Source: an uncultured Desulfobacterales bacterium
GTDB lineage: Bacteria; Desulfobacterota; Desulfobacteria; Desulfobacterales; JAFDCJ01
Reading direction: 5' to 3'
NCBI GenBank assembly: GCA_945787595.1
Contig: CALZJV010000197.1
Coordinates: 1-19,326 of the forward strand
DNA length: 19,326 nucleotides
Shown: in pieces, positions 6,255 through 13,581 of the stretch
Position numbering within the stretch: the first letter of the stretch is position 1
Layout of the letters: every line of letters starts with the position of its first letter
Notes under the pieces: generated by a model
Told to the model about the DNA's origin: nothing
The model's input: the letters and a program-made list of their open reading frames with translations, nothing else
The model's database searches: none
Translations under genes and position numbers: made by a program

Positions 6255-6962
6255 ATGACCTCAACCATCCTCATCATAGACGATGATGAGAAACTGAATC
6301 GGCTTCTGACAGACTTTTTGGGCGAATTCGGTTTCATAACACTGACTGCCACCCATCCGGAAGATGGTCTTAAAAAGCTGAACCAGAAATCCCCCGATTT
6401 GGTGATACTGGATGTGATGCTGCCCGGAATGGACGGGTTTGAAGTCTGTAAAACGATTCGGCAACAATCTTTGGTGCCGATTATTATGCTTACCGCCCGA
6501 GGCGAGCTGTCGGATAAGGTCGTCGGCCTGGAATTGGGTGCCGATGATTACCTGCCCAAACCATTTGAGCCGCGGGAACTGGTGGCTCGAATTCATTCCG
6601 TTTTGCGGCGCACACAAAAAGTCGACAAGACCCGACCTCAATCCTTCGACCGGCTGCATATCGATTTTTCCAGACACATCGTCAAGCTCGATGGTGATAT
6701 TGTGGATTTGACCACCAATGAGTTTGCCGCGCTGGCTTTGCTCGCCGGAAAACCGGGAAAAGTGTTTAATCGGGATGAGATCCTGCAGGAATTGCGGGGG
6801 ATCGACTGTGACGCATTCAATCGGTCGGTGGATATCACTATGAGCCGTTTGCGCCAGAAATTAAATGATGATGCCAAATCACCCGTATTTATCAAAACCG
6901 TGTGGGGTACCGGGTATGTTTTTATTGGAGAGCCAACAGATTCTATAAATTTTTCACTCTAA
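6255..6962 (+). CDS. OmpR-family response regulator (CpxR/RstA-like)
   Basis: The 235-residue protein has a receiver domain (about 1-118) with the acidic cluster Asp9-Asp11, phosphoacceptor Asp53 in VILDVMLPGMDG, Thr80 and Lys102 in DDYLPKPFEPREL. A winged-helix DNA-binding domain follows (about 130-230) with LTTNEFAALALLAGKPGKVFNRDEIL, the recognition helix region RSVDITMSRLRQKL and the closing KTVWGTGYVF. Such regulators bind tandem direct repeats as dimers. Its kinase partner is almost certainly the gene at 7330, although 367 bp separate them, which is unusual since such pairs normally overlap or abut. The Spy-like neighbour suggests a CpxR-like role. The ribosome site before ATG 6255 is weak. 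Confidence 0.92.
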   Translation: MTSTILIIDDDEKLNRLLTDFLGEFGFITLTATHPEDGLKKLNQKSPDLVILDVMLPGMDGFEVCKTIRQQSLVPIIMLTARGELSDKVVGLELGADDYLPKPFEPRELVARIHSVLRRTQKVDKTRPQSFDRLHIDFSRHIVKLDGDIVDLTTNEFAALALLAGKPGKVFNRDEILQELRGIDCDAFNRSVDITMSRLRQKLNDDAKSPVFIKTVWGTGYVFIGEPTDSINFSL

Positions 6963-6983
6963 CCCGGATAATCCGAAAAAAAT

Positions 6984-7009
6984 GGCCACAAAGGCACAAA
7001 GGCACAAAG
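6984..7009 (+). repeat. Short GGCACAAA tandem motif
   Basis: The stretch has the form CCACAAAGGCACAAAGGCACAAAG. Similar motifs recur at 10615-10640 (CACCAAGACACCAAAACACAAAG) and, as the complement, at about 11917-11944. They look like fragments of a dispersed intergenic repeat. Confidence 0.5.
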
Positions 7010-7073
7010 CTAATTTATTTGCTACGATCTATCTTTGCGTTTAGGTGTCTCGGTAGCGAAAATATATTGCCAC

Positions 7074-7104
7074 CCCGGTGAAATGGACCATGTATTTCAC
7101 CGGG
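7074..7104. repeat. Perfect 11-bp inverted repeat between regulator and kinase genes
   Basis: CCCGGTGAAAT (7074-7084) pairs perfectly with 7094-7104 around a 9-base loop. No T-run follows, so it is not a standard terminator. It lies in the 367-bp gap that separates the response regulator from its kinase and may adjust kinase expression or processing of a joint transcript. Confidence 0.6.
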
Positions 7105-7125
7105 CAGGCAGGTACGGAGGGGTAA

Positions 7126-7190
7126 ATATTTTTCTTTGCTGGTACTTGCATCCCGTCTTGGACAGGCCGGCGACGGCAAAGAAAAGATAT
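7126..7190. repeat. Imperfect palindrome, family with a second copy at 11721-11788
   Basis: ATATTTTTCTTTGC (7126-7139) is nearly complementary to GCAAAGAAAAGATAT (7176-7190). The related element at 11721-11788 has the same ends (ATATTTTTCATTTGC and GGCAAAAGAAAAGTAT) and a shared GGACAGG in its centre. Two copies in non-coding DNA indicate a dispersed palindromic repeat. No gene is supported in 6963-7329. Confidence 0.6.
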
Positions 7191-7329
7191 CCGTTCATAG
7201 AAAGCGTTGGTTTTATCCAATCGTCGTCTCCCGATTGGATAAAAAATAATCCTCCTCCGGCGGACTGTGTTCTCAGTGCCTACGTGGTGCAGATCAAGAA
7301 AGGGCGGCATTAAGCGTTTCATGTGAGAT

Positions 7330-8637
7330 ATGCGAATAAACTGGTTCAAGAGAATCATAAGATCGGTTTTTACCAAACTGCTGGTGGTTATTATCTTAAC
7401 CGGGATCTTTGTCAATCTGGTGGTGATCGGATTTTTCTGGCACCATCGAAGTGCCGCCGGCCGGCCGCTTCATAAAAACATTCTACAATATTTGAACTAT
7501 ATCATTGCCGATTTAGGAGATCCCCCGCAGCTTGAACGTGCCAAAACATTGGGCCGACAGGCCACTATTCAAATTTATTATGAAAGTGCAGACACGAGCT
7601 GGACTACGGCTGAAAACTTTTCGGACGTCAACAACGCACGTTGGCATGACTGGAGTAAAGATCCCCTGATTCGTTTAGGCCGGCACCACGGGCATCATTT
7701 CGTAGAATTATCCCATGATTCAGGGCGATTTGTTTTCGGGCTGGACAAAAATTTTGAGCTGGATCCTGAGCGGCGTCGCATGGTAATTGTTTTGTTAACC
7801 CTGTTGACCCTGATCCTTGCAGGCGCCTTTTTATCGATCCGATGGATTCTAAGACCCGTAAAATGGCTGCAGGAAGGTGTGCAGGAAGTCGGACGCGGCA
7901 ATTTGAAGCACCGGGTCCGCCTGAAAAGATCGGATGAGTTGCGGGAGCTTGCAGCGGCCTTCAATGACATGACCGACCGCATCCGCGATATGCTTCACAC
8001 CAAAGAACAACTGATGTTGGATGTCAGCCACGAGTTGCGATCTCCGATCACCCGCATGAAAGTCGCCCTGGAATTTTTGCCGGAAGGCCAGGCCAAAGAC
8101 AGCCTCAAAAGTGATATCGCCGAAATGGAGACGATGATCAATGAAATTCTGGAAACCGCCCGGATGCATCATTTGCATGGAAATCTCCAGCGGCGGCTAA
8201 CTAATCTGGCCGATCTTTTGGAAGGTATTCTTGCTGATTACGGGAACCAACCTCCCGGGGTTCAGGCCGGAGATTTTGCGGCTGAAATAGAGCTGAATGT
8301 GGATCCGGAGCAGGTTAAAACTGTTTTCCAAAACATTTTGACCAATGCCATCAAATTTTCCGCCCCTGACGATAAGCCTGTTATGATTTCTGTAAAAAAG
8401 CAAACTGACTCAACCGTAGTGCGGATCCTCGATCACGGAATTGGGATCCCGCCCGATGAACTGCCGTTTATTTTTGAGCCGTTTTACAGGGTCGATAAAT
8501 CCCGTTCGAAACGAACCGGCGGCTACGGCCTGGGTTTAAGCTTGTGCAAGACGATCATGGAGGCCCACGGCGGCCGAATTGAAGTTGACAGCAAACCCGG
8601 TGCGGGGACCTGCGTATCTCTTTTTTTTCCGCAATAG
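7330..8637 (+). CDS. CpxA/EnvZ-like sensor histidine kinase
   Basis: The 435-residue inner-membrane kinase has two membrane segments (about 17-37 and 151-171) enclosing a ~110-residue periplasmic sensor. A HAMP linker follows (about 172-225), then the phosphoacceptor region with His234 in LDVSHELRSPITRMK, the N box (NILTNAIKFS), G1 (DHGIGIP), F (FEPFYRV) and G2 (GGYGLGLSL) of the ATPase domain. It phosphorylates the OmpR-type regulator encoded upstream. The periplasmic domain has a histidine-rich segment RLGRHHGHHFVELSH (about 115-129) directly before the second membrane segment, suggesting metal or pH sensing. With a Spy/CpxP-like lipoprotein nearby, a Cpx-type envelope stress system is the best reading. 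Confidence 0.92.
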   Translation: MRINWFKRIIRSVFTKLLVVIILTGIFVNLVVIGFFWHHRSAAGRPLHKNILQYLNYIIADLGDPPQLERAKTLGRQATIQIYYESADTSWTTAENFSDVNNARWHDWSKDPLIRLGRHHGHHFVELSHDSGRFVFGLDKNFELDPERRRMVIVLLTLLTLILAGAFLSIRWILRPVKWLQEGVQEVGRGNLKHRVRLKRSDELRELAAAFNDMTDRIRDMLHTKEQLMLDVSHELRSPITRMKVALEFLPEGQAKDSLKSDIAEMETMINEILETARMHHLHGNLQRRLTNLADLLEGILADYGNQPPGVQAGDFAAEIELNVDPEQVKTVFQNILTNAIKFSAPDDKPVMISVKKQTDSTVVRILDHGIGIPPDELPFIFEPFYRVDKSRSKRTGGYGLGLSLCKTIMEAHGGRIEVDSKPGAGTCVSLFFPQ

Positions 8638-8832
8638 GTGATAGGGTTAAAGGGATCAGCGTTCACCGTTCAGGGTTGCCCAAGGTAAATTTTTCAATCT
8701 ATCTCCCGGGTCAGTTGACATGGCCTCAATGTCCTACCGCCGGATAAATCAGAAAAAACAAAATTCTTATTCTTTGTTTGTGCATTCGTGTCCTAGTGGC
8801 TTAACTTTGGCGAAATGAGGATGCCGCTAGAA

Positions 8833-8861
8833 TTGACAATCCGCTGCATTATTTCTATATT
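8833..8861 (+). promoter_or_regulatory. Strong sigma70-type promoter before the thioredoxin gene
   Basis: A consensus -35 box TTGACA (8833-8838) is separated by exactly 17 bp from TATATT (8856-8861). Transcription would start near 8868 and give a leader of about 225 bases to the ATG at 9095. It probably drives the thioredoxin, rhodanese and MauE-like genes. Confidence 0.7.
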
Positions 8862-8907
8862 ACACTATTACCTAGATCGAGAAACGCTTAACTTAGGTTA
8901 GTTTCCA

Positions 8908-9012
8908 TCCATAAATGGTCTTTTTGCCCAATCTCGGCGTCAATCGGCGCCTTTATTTGTGCGACGTAGCCAGCTACGTCTCCGCACAACCGCTTGATAA
9001 CCGATTTATGGA
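8908..9012. repeat. 105-bp cruciform-forming repeat in the thioredoxin leader
   Basis: Outer ends TCCATAAATGG (8908-8918) and CCGATTTATGGA (9001-9012) are complementary with one bulge. Inner arms TTGTGCGACGTAGC (8957-8970) and GCTACGTCTCCGCACAA (8973-8989) form a long stem with a 2-base turn and a 3-base bulge. Near-identical direct repeats containing TAGGTTA flank it (about 8894-8900 and 9019-9025). It may be a MITE-like element, or a structured 5' leader. A 67-codon frame across it on the - strand is not convincing as a gene. Confidence 0.65.
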
Positions 9013-9094
9013 CGGGCACTAGGTTAATAAAACCTTGGTCAATCAGGCCGGGAATCCATACTGTCTCAATTCCAATCGAAACGGGAGCCATCTA

Positions 9095-9526
9095 ATGAGG
9101 TCAAAGTATTTCTGCTGTGGGTTGCTGATCGCCATGTTTCTGACGATCTGTTATTTCAGCATTGTACATGCATCCGACGATATCAAGTGGCATTCATATG
9201 AAGAGGGGAAGGTGTTGGCAAGAGTTGAGAAAAAAAAGGTGTTTCTGCATTTTTATGCGGACTGGTGCGCTTTTTGCGCGAAAATGAATAAAGAGACATT
9301 TCCAGATGCCACGGTGGTATCGTACCTGAAAAATAATTTTATATCCGTTCGAGTGGATATCGACAAAGAACGTCCTACCACTGAAAAATATGGCGTTAAA
9401 GGAGTTCCGGCCAACTGGTTTTTGACGGAGACGGGCCAGCCCATCATCAGTATTCCAGGCTACATTGCCCCCGATGCGCTGTTGTCCTTGCTTAAGGAAG
9501 TGAACGGAATAAACGTGGGCGGTTAA
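9095..9526 (+). CDS. Periplasmic thioredoxin-like protein
   Basis: The 143-residue protein has an N-terminal hydrophobic export segment (about 9-25, then HASDD), which is either a cleaved signal or an anchor. A thioredoxin fold follows with the redox motif WCAFC (Cys58, Cys61) in FLHFYADWCAFCAKM, and the cis-proline loop GVKGVPANWFL. The sequence resembles thioredoxin_7/DsbD-gamma-like proteins that reduce periplasmic disulfides or pass electrons. ATG 9095 was chosen because GGGAG precedes it and the export signal starts there; a frame extending to 9035 would bury the signal. A rhodanese and a MauE-like gene follow on the same strand, which suggests joint work in sulfur or thiol transfer outside the cytoplasm. 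Confidence 0.85.
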   Translation: MRSKYFCCGLLIAMFLTICYFSIVHASDDIKWHSYEEGKVLARVEKKKVFLHFYADWCAFCAKMNKETFPDATVVSYLKNNFISVRVDIDKERPTTEKYGVKGVPANWFLTETGQPIISIPGYIAPDALLSLLKEVNGINVGG

Positions 9527-9665
9527 AACTATCTCGTCACCTTTATTGCCCTTTGTTATAACTGGTTGATCTGGAATAATAACCGAGTGCTTAAATTGCT
9601 GATAATATAATGTTCTGATATCGTGAAAAATTGAGATTATACCGAATAGTGATTTCAACAACCCA

Positions 9666-10151
9666 ATGCGAATAATCAAGGAAATAAGCATTATTGTGGG
9701 CGCATCGATCATCGCGGCGTTTGCAGTCAATTATTTCTCACCGGCCGGAATTGCCCTTGTGGGCCAGTGGGATACCGCAATGGGTGTGATTACGGCGAAT
9801 GAAAAAAACGATATTGTCCTCAACGACCTTGAAATCGGCGACGTCACCCTAGCCAAGAAGTTTTATGACAGCAAGAAGTTCGTTTTTGTCGATGCCCGGT
9901 CCCGGGATGATTATGATGAAGGACACATCTTGGGAGCGGTTTCTTTGCCGGTGGGTCAATTTGATGACACAATCGAGGCGTTTTTAGAACAATATCCGCC
10001 TGAAAGCGCCATTGTTACCTATTGTTCGGGCAGGACCTGCGAGGACAGTCACAAGCTGGCCCAACTTCTTTTAGCGTTTGGATATACGCAGATTAAGGTA
10101 TTTATCGATGGATTTCCGGGATGGGAAGCGGAAGGACATCCAATTGAATAA
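9666..10151 (+). CDS. Membrane-anchored rhodanese-domain protein
   Basis: The 161-residue protein has an N-terminal membrane segment (about 5-23) and a single rhodanese domain (about 60-160). Visible motifs are VFVDARSRDDYDEGHILGAVSLP and the active-site loop CSGRTCE with the sulfur-accepting Cys120 and a second Cys125; the end DGFPGWEAEGHPIE is typical. The domain is expected on the periplasmic side. Rhodaneses carry persulfide sulfur, and the neighbours (thioredoxin-like protein upstream, MauE-like protein downstream) fit a small thiol or sulfane-sulfur relay. The stop codon overlaps the start of the next gene, so the two are translationally coupled. The ribosome site before ATG 9666 is weak; 139 bp separate it from the thioredoxin gene. 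Confidence 0.88.
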   Translation: MRIIKEISIIVGASIIAAFAVNYFSPAGIALVGQWDTAMGVITANEKNDIVLNDLEIGDVTLAKKFYDSKKFVFVDARSRDDYDEGHILGAVSLPVGQFDDTIEAFLEQYPPESAIVTYCSGRTCEDSHKLAQLLLAFGYTQIKVFIDGFPGWEAEGHPIE

Positions 10152-10602
10152 ACTCATCAAAACCATCTTTAATAACAGCTGGATTGAGCTGGCAGCACGC
10201 TGGATTCTTGGGGGGCTGTTTGTATATGCCAGTTATAACAAGATTCTGGCGCCGGCTGTATTTGCAAAGATTATTTACGGGTATGGCCTATTCCCGGCCA
10301 TGTTCATCAACCTGATTGCCATCATGGTGCCTTTTCTGGAGCTTGTCGCAGGGCTTGCCCTGATCATCGGCTTTTATCCGCGGTCCGCCGCACTGATCGT
10401 CAATGCCATGCTGCTGGTCTTTATCACCGCTCTTTCTATAAATCTTATCCGCGGCCATGAATTCGACTGCGGCTGTTTTTCGATAAACTCCGGTGCTCAA
10501 GAGACCTTTGCCGGGCCATTGATTATCAGAGATTTCCTAATACTTGCTTTGGGGCTTCATGTTTTCTTTTACCGGAATGCGCGGCGGCTGTGCATCCTGT
10601 GA
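10144..10602 (+). CDS. MauE/DoxX-like four-helix membrane protein
   Basis: The 152-residue protein has four hydrophobic helices, with sequence such as RWILGGLFVYASYNKILAPAVFAKIIYGYGLFP in the first third and FDCGCFS in a loop after helix three. These are features of the MauE/DoxX superfamily. MauE is needed for maturation of disulfide-rich methylamine dehydrogenase, and DoxX-like proteins occur with thiosulfate or thiol metabolism. The Cys-Gly-Cys loop could exchange electrons with the thioredoxin-like protein. The start is set at TTG 10144, which has GGAAGGA seven bases upstream and overlaps the rhodanese stop (10149-10151) by 8 bases. ATG codons at 10078 or 10108 are possible but would add a charged tail inside the upstream gene. 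Confidence 0.8.
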   Translation: MNKLIKTIFNNSWIELAARWILGGLFVYASYNKILAPAVFAKIIYGYGLFPAMFINLIAIMVPFLELVAGLALIIGFYPRSAALIVNAMLLVFITALSINLIRGHEFDCGCFSINSGAQETFAGPLIIRDFLILALGLHVFFYRNARRLCIL

Positions 10603-10773
10603 CCAAACATTTTCGCCACCAAGACACCAAAACACAAAGACAAGTTAGGGGCTTCGCCCAAATTGTAGAATTTCCAATACATTAAATTATAGCAAACCAT
10701 TTTGCTTTGTGCCGCAGTGCTTTTATTCATAATTACAGTAATATAGTAGCCGTAATATTTTTTTTCCAAAGAT

Positions 10774-10972
10774 ACTGAATGTTGAATGGATTCGATTTTC
10801 ATTTCTTTTTTTGGACAGGGTTTACAGGATTAATGGGATTTTTTTGATACCCTTAGGTTGAAGGTCTTTCTATCAAAATAATCCTGTAAATCCTGTCTGA
10901 TATTCTTTTTTAATAGAAACCATTCTTCAAGTTTTGCGTTACTGTAATTTTGAATCTATGTACTTATTGGCC
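10774..10972 (+). repeat. ~200-bp dispersed repeat, copy A
   Basis: The element starts ACTGAATGTTGAATGG and ends GTACTTATTGGCC. Its core is a long hairpin made by ACAGGGTTTACAGGATTAATGG (about 10817-10838) and the facing AATAATCCTGTAAATCCTGT. A second copy lies at 16595-16807 in the opposite orientation and matches along its whole length apart from the hairpin loop. It has no coding potential and looks like a MITE or other palindromic intergenic repeat. The preceding gap 10603-10773 holds a CACCAAGACACC motif but no gene. Confidence 0.85.
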
Positions 10973-11030
10973 GTTTTTTCCGGCTCGTCCGGGTTAGGGG
11001 ATCACCACAAAAAATAACGGAGTATAATAT

Positions 11031-11609
11031 ATGGAAAAAAATGAGAATAAACCTACCGGTGCGGGCAAAAACAGTTTTGACCTTATTGATACGGGAACAT
11101 TTTTCCAGGAACTCAATCTCCAAAAAGGAATTTCGTTTCTGGATGTGGCCAGCGGCAGAGGTGCCTACAGTCTGGCGGTTTCGGATATTGTCGGGCCGCA
11201 GGGCAATGTTTTTGCGGTTGATTTGTGGGCCGAGGGAATCGAAATGCTTAAAGCTGCCGCACAAGAAAGGGGATCTGAAAACATCACAGCCTTTGTCAGT
11301 GATGTTGGCCGGCGAATTCCCGTCGAAGATCAATCGATCGATGTTTGCCTAATCGCCACGGCTTTGCATGACTTTGTCGAGGACCGGATAGATAAGGGCG
11401 TGCTCGATGAAGTTGGCCGGGTGATCAAACCGGCCGGCCGCCTTGCTATCATGGAGTTTAAAAAAATTGATGGGCCCCCGGGCCCTCCGATTGACATCAG
11501 GTTGTCCCCTGAAGATGTCGCAGACATGCTGGGCCCATACGGTTACAAAAAAGAACATGCTGTAGACGTCGGCCCCTATAACTACTTAATTTCGCTAAAT
11601 AAATATTAA
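11031..11609 (+). CDS. Class I SAM-dependent methyltransferase
   Basis: The 192-residue protein is a compact Methyltransf_11-type enzyme. The SAM-binding glycine loop is FLDVASGRGAYSLAV (about 36-50), motif II acidic end is NVFAVDLWAEGIEML, and the later strand DVCLIATALHDF is followed by LDEVGRVIKPAGRLAIMEF, the usual post-motif region of this family. The substrate cannot be told; no N-terminal membrane segment or extra domain is present. GGAG lies 10 bases before the ATG. It stands alone on the + strand facing the liv operon, with a two-way terminator-like hairpin downstream. Confidence 0.85.
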   Translation: MEKNENKPTGAGKNSFDLIDTGTFFQELNLQKGISFLDVASGRGAYSLAVSDIVGPQGNVFAVDLWAEGIEMLKAAAQERGSENITAFVSDVGRRIPVEDQSIDVCLIATALHDFVEDRIDKGVLDEVGRVIKPAGRLAIMEFKKIDGPPGPPIDIRLSPEDVADMLGPYGYKKEHAVDVGPYNYLISLNKY

Positions 11610-11720
11610 TTAATGCCTTAAACCTTCAGCGTTGCTGATAGTCCAAGCTTTGTTAAGCATGCAGGTAAGTGAAAACTCACCGCTCGCTTCGCTCAAGTCG
11701 CAAAGATCGCAGAGAAAATG

Positions 11721-11788
11721 ATATTTTTCATTTGCCGTTGATCCTCCAAAAACACTGGCGGACAGGAAGGACGGCAAAAGAAAAGTAT
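11721..11788. repeat. Imperfect palindrome, second copy of the 7126-7190 family
   Basis: The ends ATATTTTTCATTTGC and GGCAAAAGAAAAGTAT are near-complementary and match the ends of the element at 7126-7190. It lies in the 631-bp gap between the methyltransferase and livK, which holds only repeats, hairpins and terminators and no convincing gene. Confidence 0.5.
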
Positions 11789-11867
11789 TCAGCAAATGCG
11801 CACGTTCAAGGCAAGCATTGAGAGTTTTTATTTTCAGTTCGTATTGACAGTTCCAAAGGGTCGTTGA

Positions 11868-11902
11868 TTTTTGCTTTCCGCCCTCTCAGCGGAAAGCAAA
11901 AA
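11868..11902. terminator. Bidirectional terminator-like hairpin
   Basis: Arms of 14 bases, TTTTTGCTTTCCGC (11868-11881) and its exact complement (11889-11902), surround a 7-base loop. A-rich and T-rich ends on both sides allow termination from either direction. It lies 260 bp after the methyltransferase stop and before the livK terminator. Confidence 0.6.
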
Positions 11903-12030
11903 AATAAAGCAAAATCTCTGTGTGCTCCGCGCCTTTGCGGTGAAATTGAAATTTATAATGCCCCCCTTTTTAGGGAGACCATCAAGCCATCTCTTTTAGG
12001 GGTGGTAATTGACTATTATCTTACAAATTG

Positions 12031-12048
12031 TTGTATGAATTCATACAA
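12031..12048. promoter_or_regulatory. Perfect 18-bp palindrome
   Basis: TTGTATGAATTCATACAA is a perfect dyad without spacer, the form of an operator for a dimeric regulator such as a TetR or MarR protein. It does not lie just upstream of any recognised gene, being between the methyltransferase and the livK end, so its role is open. Confidence 0.45.
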
Positions 12049-12071
12049 ATTTGATCGAAAAAGAGACCCTA

Positions 12072-12142
12072 AAAAAAGAAGGCCACCGTGCTGGCCGGAT
12101 TCGGATCATCGCCCAACCCCGGCTATGGTCGGCACGGTGGCC
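12072..12142 (-). terminator. Terminator of the liv operon
   Basis: On the - strand, about 100 bases after the livK stop, a 16-bp stem (arms GGCCACCGTGCCGACC and GGCCAGCACGGTGGCC, one or two mismatches, 30-base loop) is followed at once by TTCTTTTTTT. This is the form of a Rho-independent terminator, although the loop is large. Confidence 0.65.
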
Positions 12143-12240
12143 GACCCTACGTGGTTCGACTCACAACCGAAGGGCTCGTCGCCGGCTGCGGTTCGATATG
12201 CGATATGCGATAATCGACTTTCGGATTTCCGGTTTGCCGT

Positions 12241-13389
12241 TCAGGGCGTGATCAGATTCATATCCGTTACAACACCGAAGTGGCGGAATCGGCCCTCTTT
12301 GACAACCTGGACCTGAACTTCCTTGACGACCTCGCCGATGTCATTGAACCCTTTGATCTGGCCGGTAAGGGCGTTATAATTTTTAGTATCGGCGATGGCA
12401 TCCCGGATGGCTTTACCATCTGTGCCGCCTGCGCGTTTAATGGCTTCGCAAATGATCATAAAGGCATCATAAGCGGAAGCGCCTACCATATCCGGTTGAA
12501 GCTTATAGCGTGCCTCGTATTCTTTTAGAAACGCTTGCACTTCAGGCCGGGGGTCGTCGCGGTTTAAATTGGTGACGATTATAAAGCCTTCGGCTGAATT
12601 TCCTGCGATTTCAAGGGTTTTGGGAGAGTCTGCGCCTTCTTCACCGAGGATCTGGGTTGTTATGCCCATTTCCCGGGCCTGTTTGATGATCGGCGCAGTC
12701 TGAAAATAATAACCGCTGGCAAAGATCAGGTCCGGAGCGATCTCTTTAATTTTCGAAAGATAGGGTTTAAAATCTTTTTCTTTCATGGGGTAGGTCTGGG
12801 CATAAACGATTTCAGTCCCTTTGGCCGATTTGCCGACATACTCCTTGAATCCCGCTGCCAGGGTACGGCCAAAGTCGTTGTCGCTGGTTAAAAGCGCAAT
12901 CCGTTTGGCTTTCAGCATTTGAACGGCGACATAACCGGCGGATTTACCTTCCACCATACCCAGAAAACCATTGCGAAAACAGAAATCCCCTGCTTTGGTG
13001 ATGTCCGGATGAACCGCATAGGCAGCCACAAGGGGTATTTCTTCATCCTGGAAAATCGGGGCCGAGGCCCGGCTGGGGGTGCTGTAAGAGCCGGCCACAA
13101 CGCCCACCACCCGATCCTGCTGAATGAGTTTGCGGGCCACCGCGACGGCTTCTTTGCCGTCGGCCCGGTCGTCATAGGCGATCAGCTCGACTTGTTTGCC
13201 GAGTATCCCGCCTTCATTATTGACTCTTTCCACGGCCAGTTTGACGGAATTATGGACACTGGCGCCATCGGCCGCGGCAAAACCGGTCAGGGGCGCCATC
13301 AATCCGATTTTGATGGTGTCTGCGCCGGATGCACCAGCGGCAAATAACAATACGAAGCCCATTAGAATCAAAAGTCTGGTGATTTTCAT
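12241..13389 (-). CDS. livK: Branched-chain-type amino-acid ABC transporter, periplasmic binding protein
   Basis: The 382-residue protein has a signal peptide (MKITRLLILMGFVLLFAAGASGA) and the Peripla_BP_6 fold: DTIKIGLMAPLTGFAAADGAS at the N-terminus, then VNNEGGILGKQVELIAYDDRADG and the segment PDLIFASGYYFQTAPIIKQAREMG. It captures an amino acid for the LivHMGF permease. ATG 13389 was chosen over an upstream start at 13500 because AGGAGG precedes it and the signal peptide begins there. It is the last gene of the operon, whereas it is often first. Family members differ in ligand (Leu/Ile/Val, Glu, urea, aromatic compounds), so the substrate is undecided. Confidence 0.9.
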   Translation of the reverse strand: MKITRLLILMGFVLLFAAGASGADTIKIGLMAPLTGFAAADGASVHNSVKLAVERVNNEGGILGKQVELIAYDDRADGKEAVAVARKLIQQDRVVGVVAGSYSTPSRASAPIFQDEEIPLVAAYAVHPDITKAGDFCFRNGFLGMVEGKSAGYVAVQMLKAKRIALLTSDNDFGRTLAAGFKEYVGKSAKGTEIVYAQTYPMKEKDFKPYLSKIKEIAPDLIFASGYYFQTAPIIKQAREMGITTQILGEEGADSPKTLEIAGNSAEGFIIVTNLNRDDPRPEVQAFLKEYEARYKLQPDMVGASAYDAFMIICEAIKRAGGTDGKAIRDAIADTKNYNALTGQIKGFNDIGEVVKEVQVQVVKEGRFRHFGVVTDMNLITP

Positions 13390-13581
13390 GTGTGAACCTC
13401 CTTTCTGGTTCGTTGGTGGTTGCTTAGTTAATTGGTTGATTCGTTGAATGGTTAAATAGTTAAGCAATTTTCCCTGACACCAGACATCTGAAACCTTCAT
13501 TTTCCTACAACATGTTGTCAGAAAAATCCAGCTAAGGGCCTATTAAACTTATCAACTATTCAACTAAAAGTACTTTATAAT

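Noticed and set aside
6961..6981. Terminator after the response regulator (CGGATAATCCG then A-run)
   Set aside because: The arms leave almost no loop and are followed by A rather than T residues on the coding strand.
7035..7415. Frames of 92 and 124 codons on both strands between regulator and kinase
   Set aside because: They overlap each other and two palindromes, lack ribosome sites and show no family resemblance; one runs into the kinase gene antisense.
8908..9012. A stray attC-like site before the thioredoxin gene
   Set aside because: Length and foldback resemble attC, but no RYYYAAC/GTTRRRY pair bounds it and the arms lack the L-box layout.
8888..9091. 67-codon frame on the - strand before the thioredoxin gene
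   Set aside because: It lies across a large inverted repeat, overlaps the thioredoxin promoter side and has no recognisable domain; the palindrome explains the open frame.
11864..12316. 150-codon + strand frame downstream of the methyltransferase
   Set aside because: It passes through a terminator-like hairpin and the livK terminator and ends inside livK antisense; composition is not protein-like.
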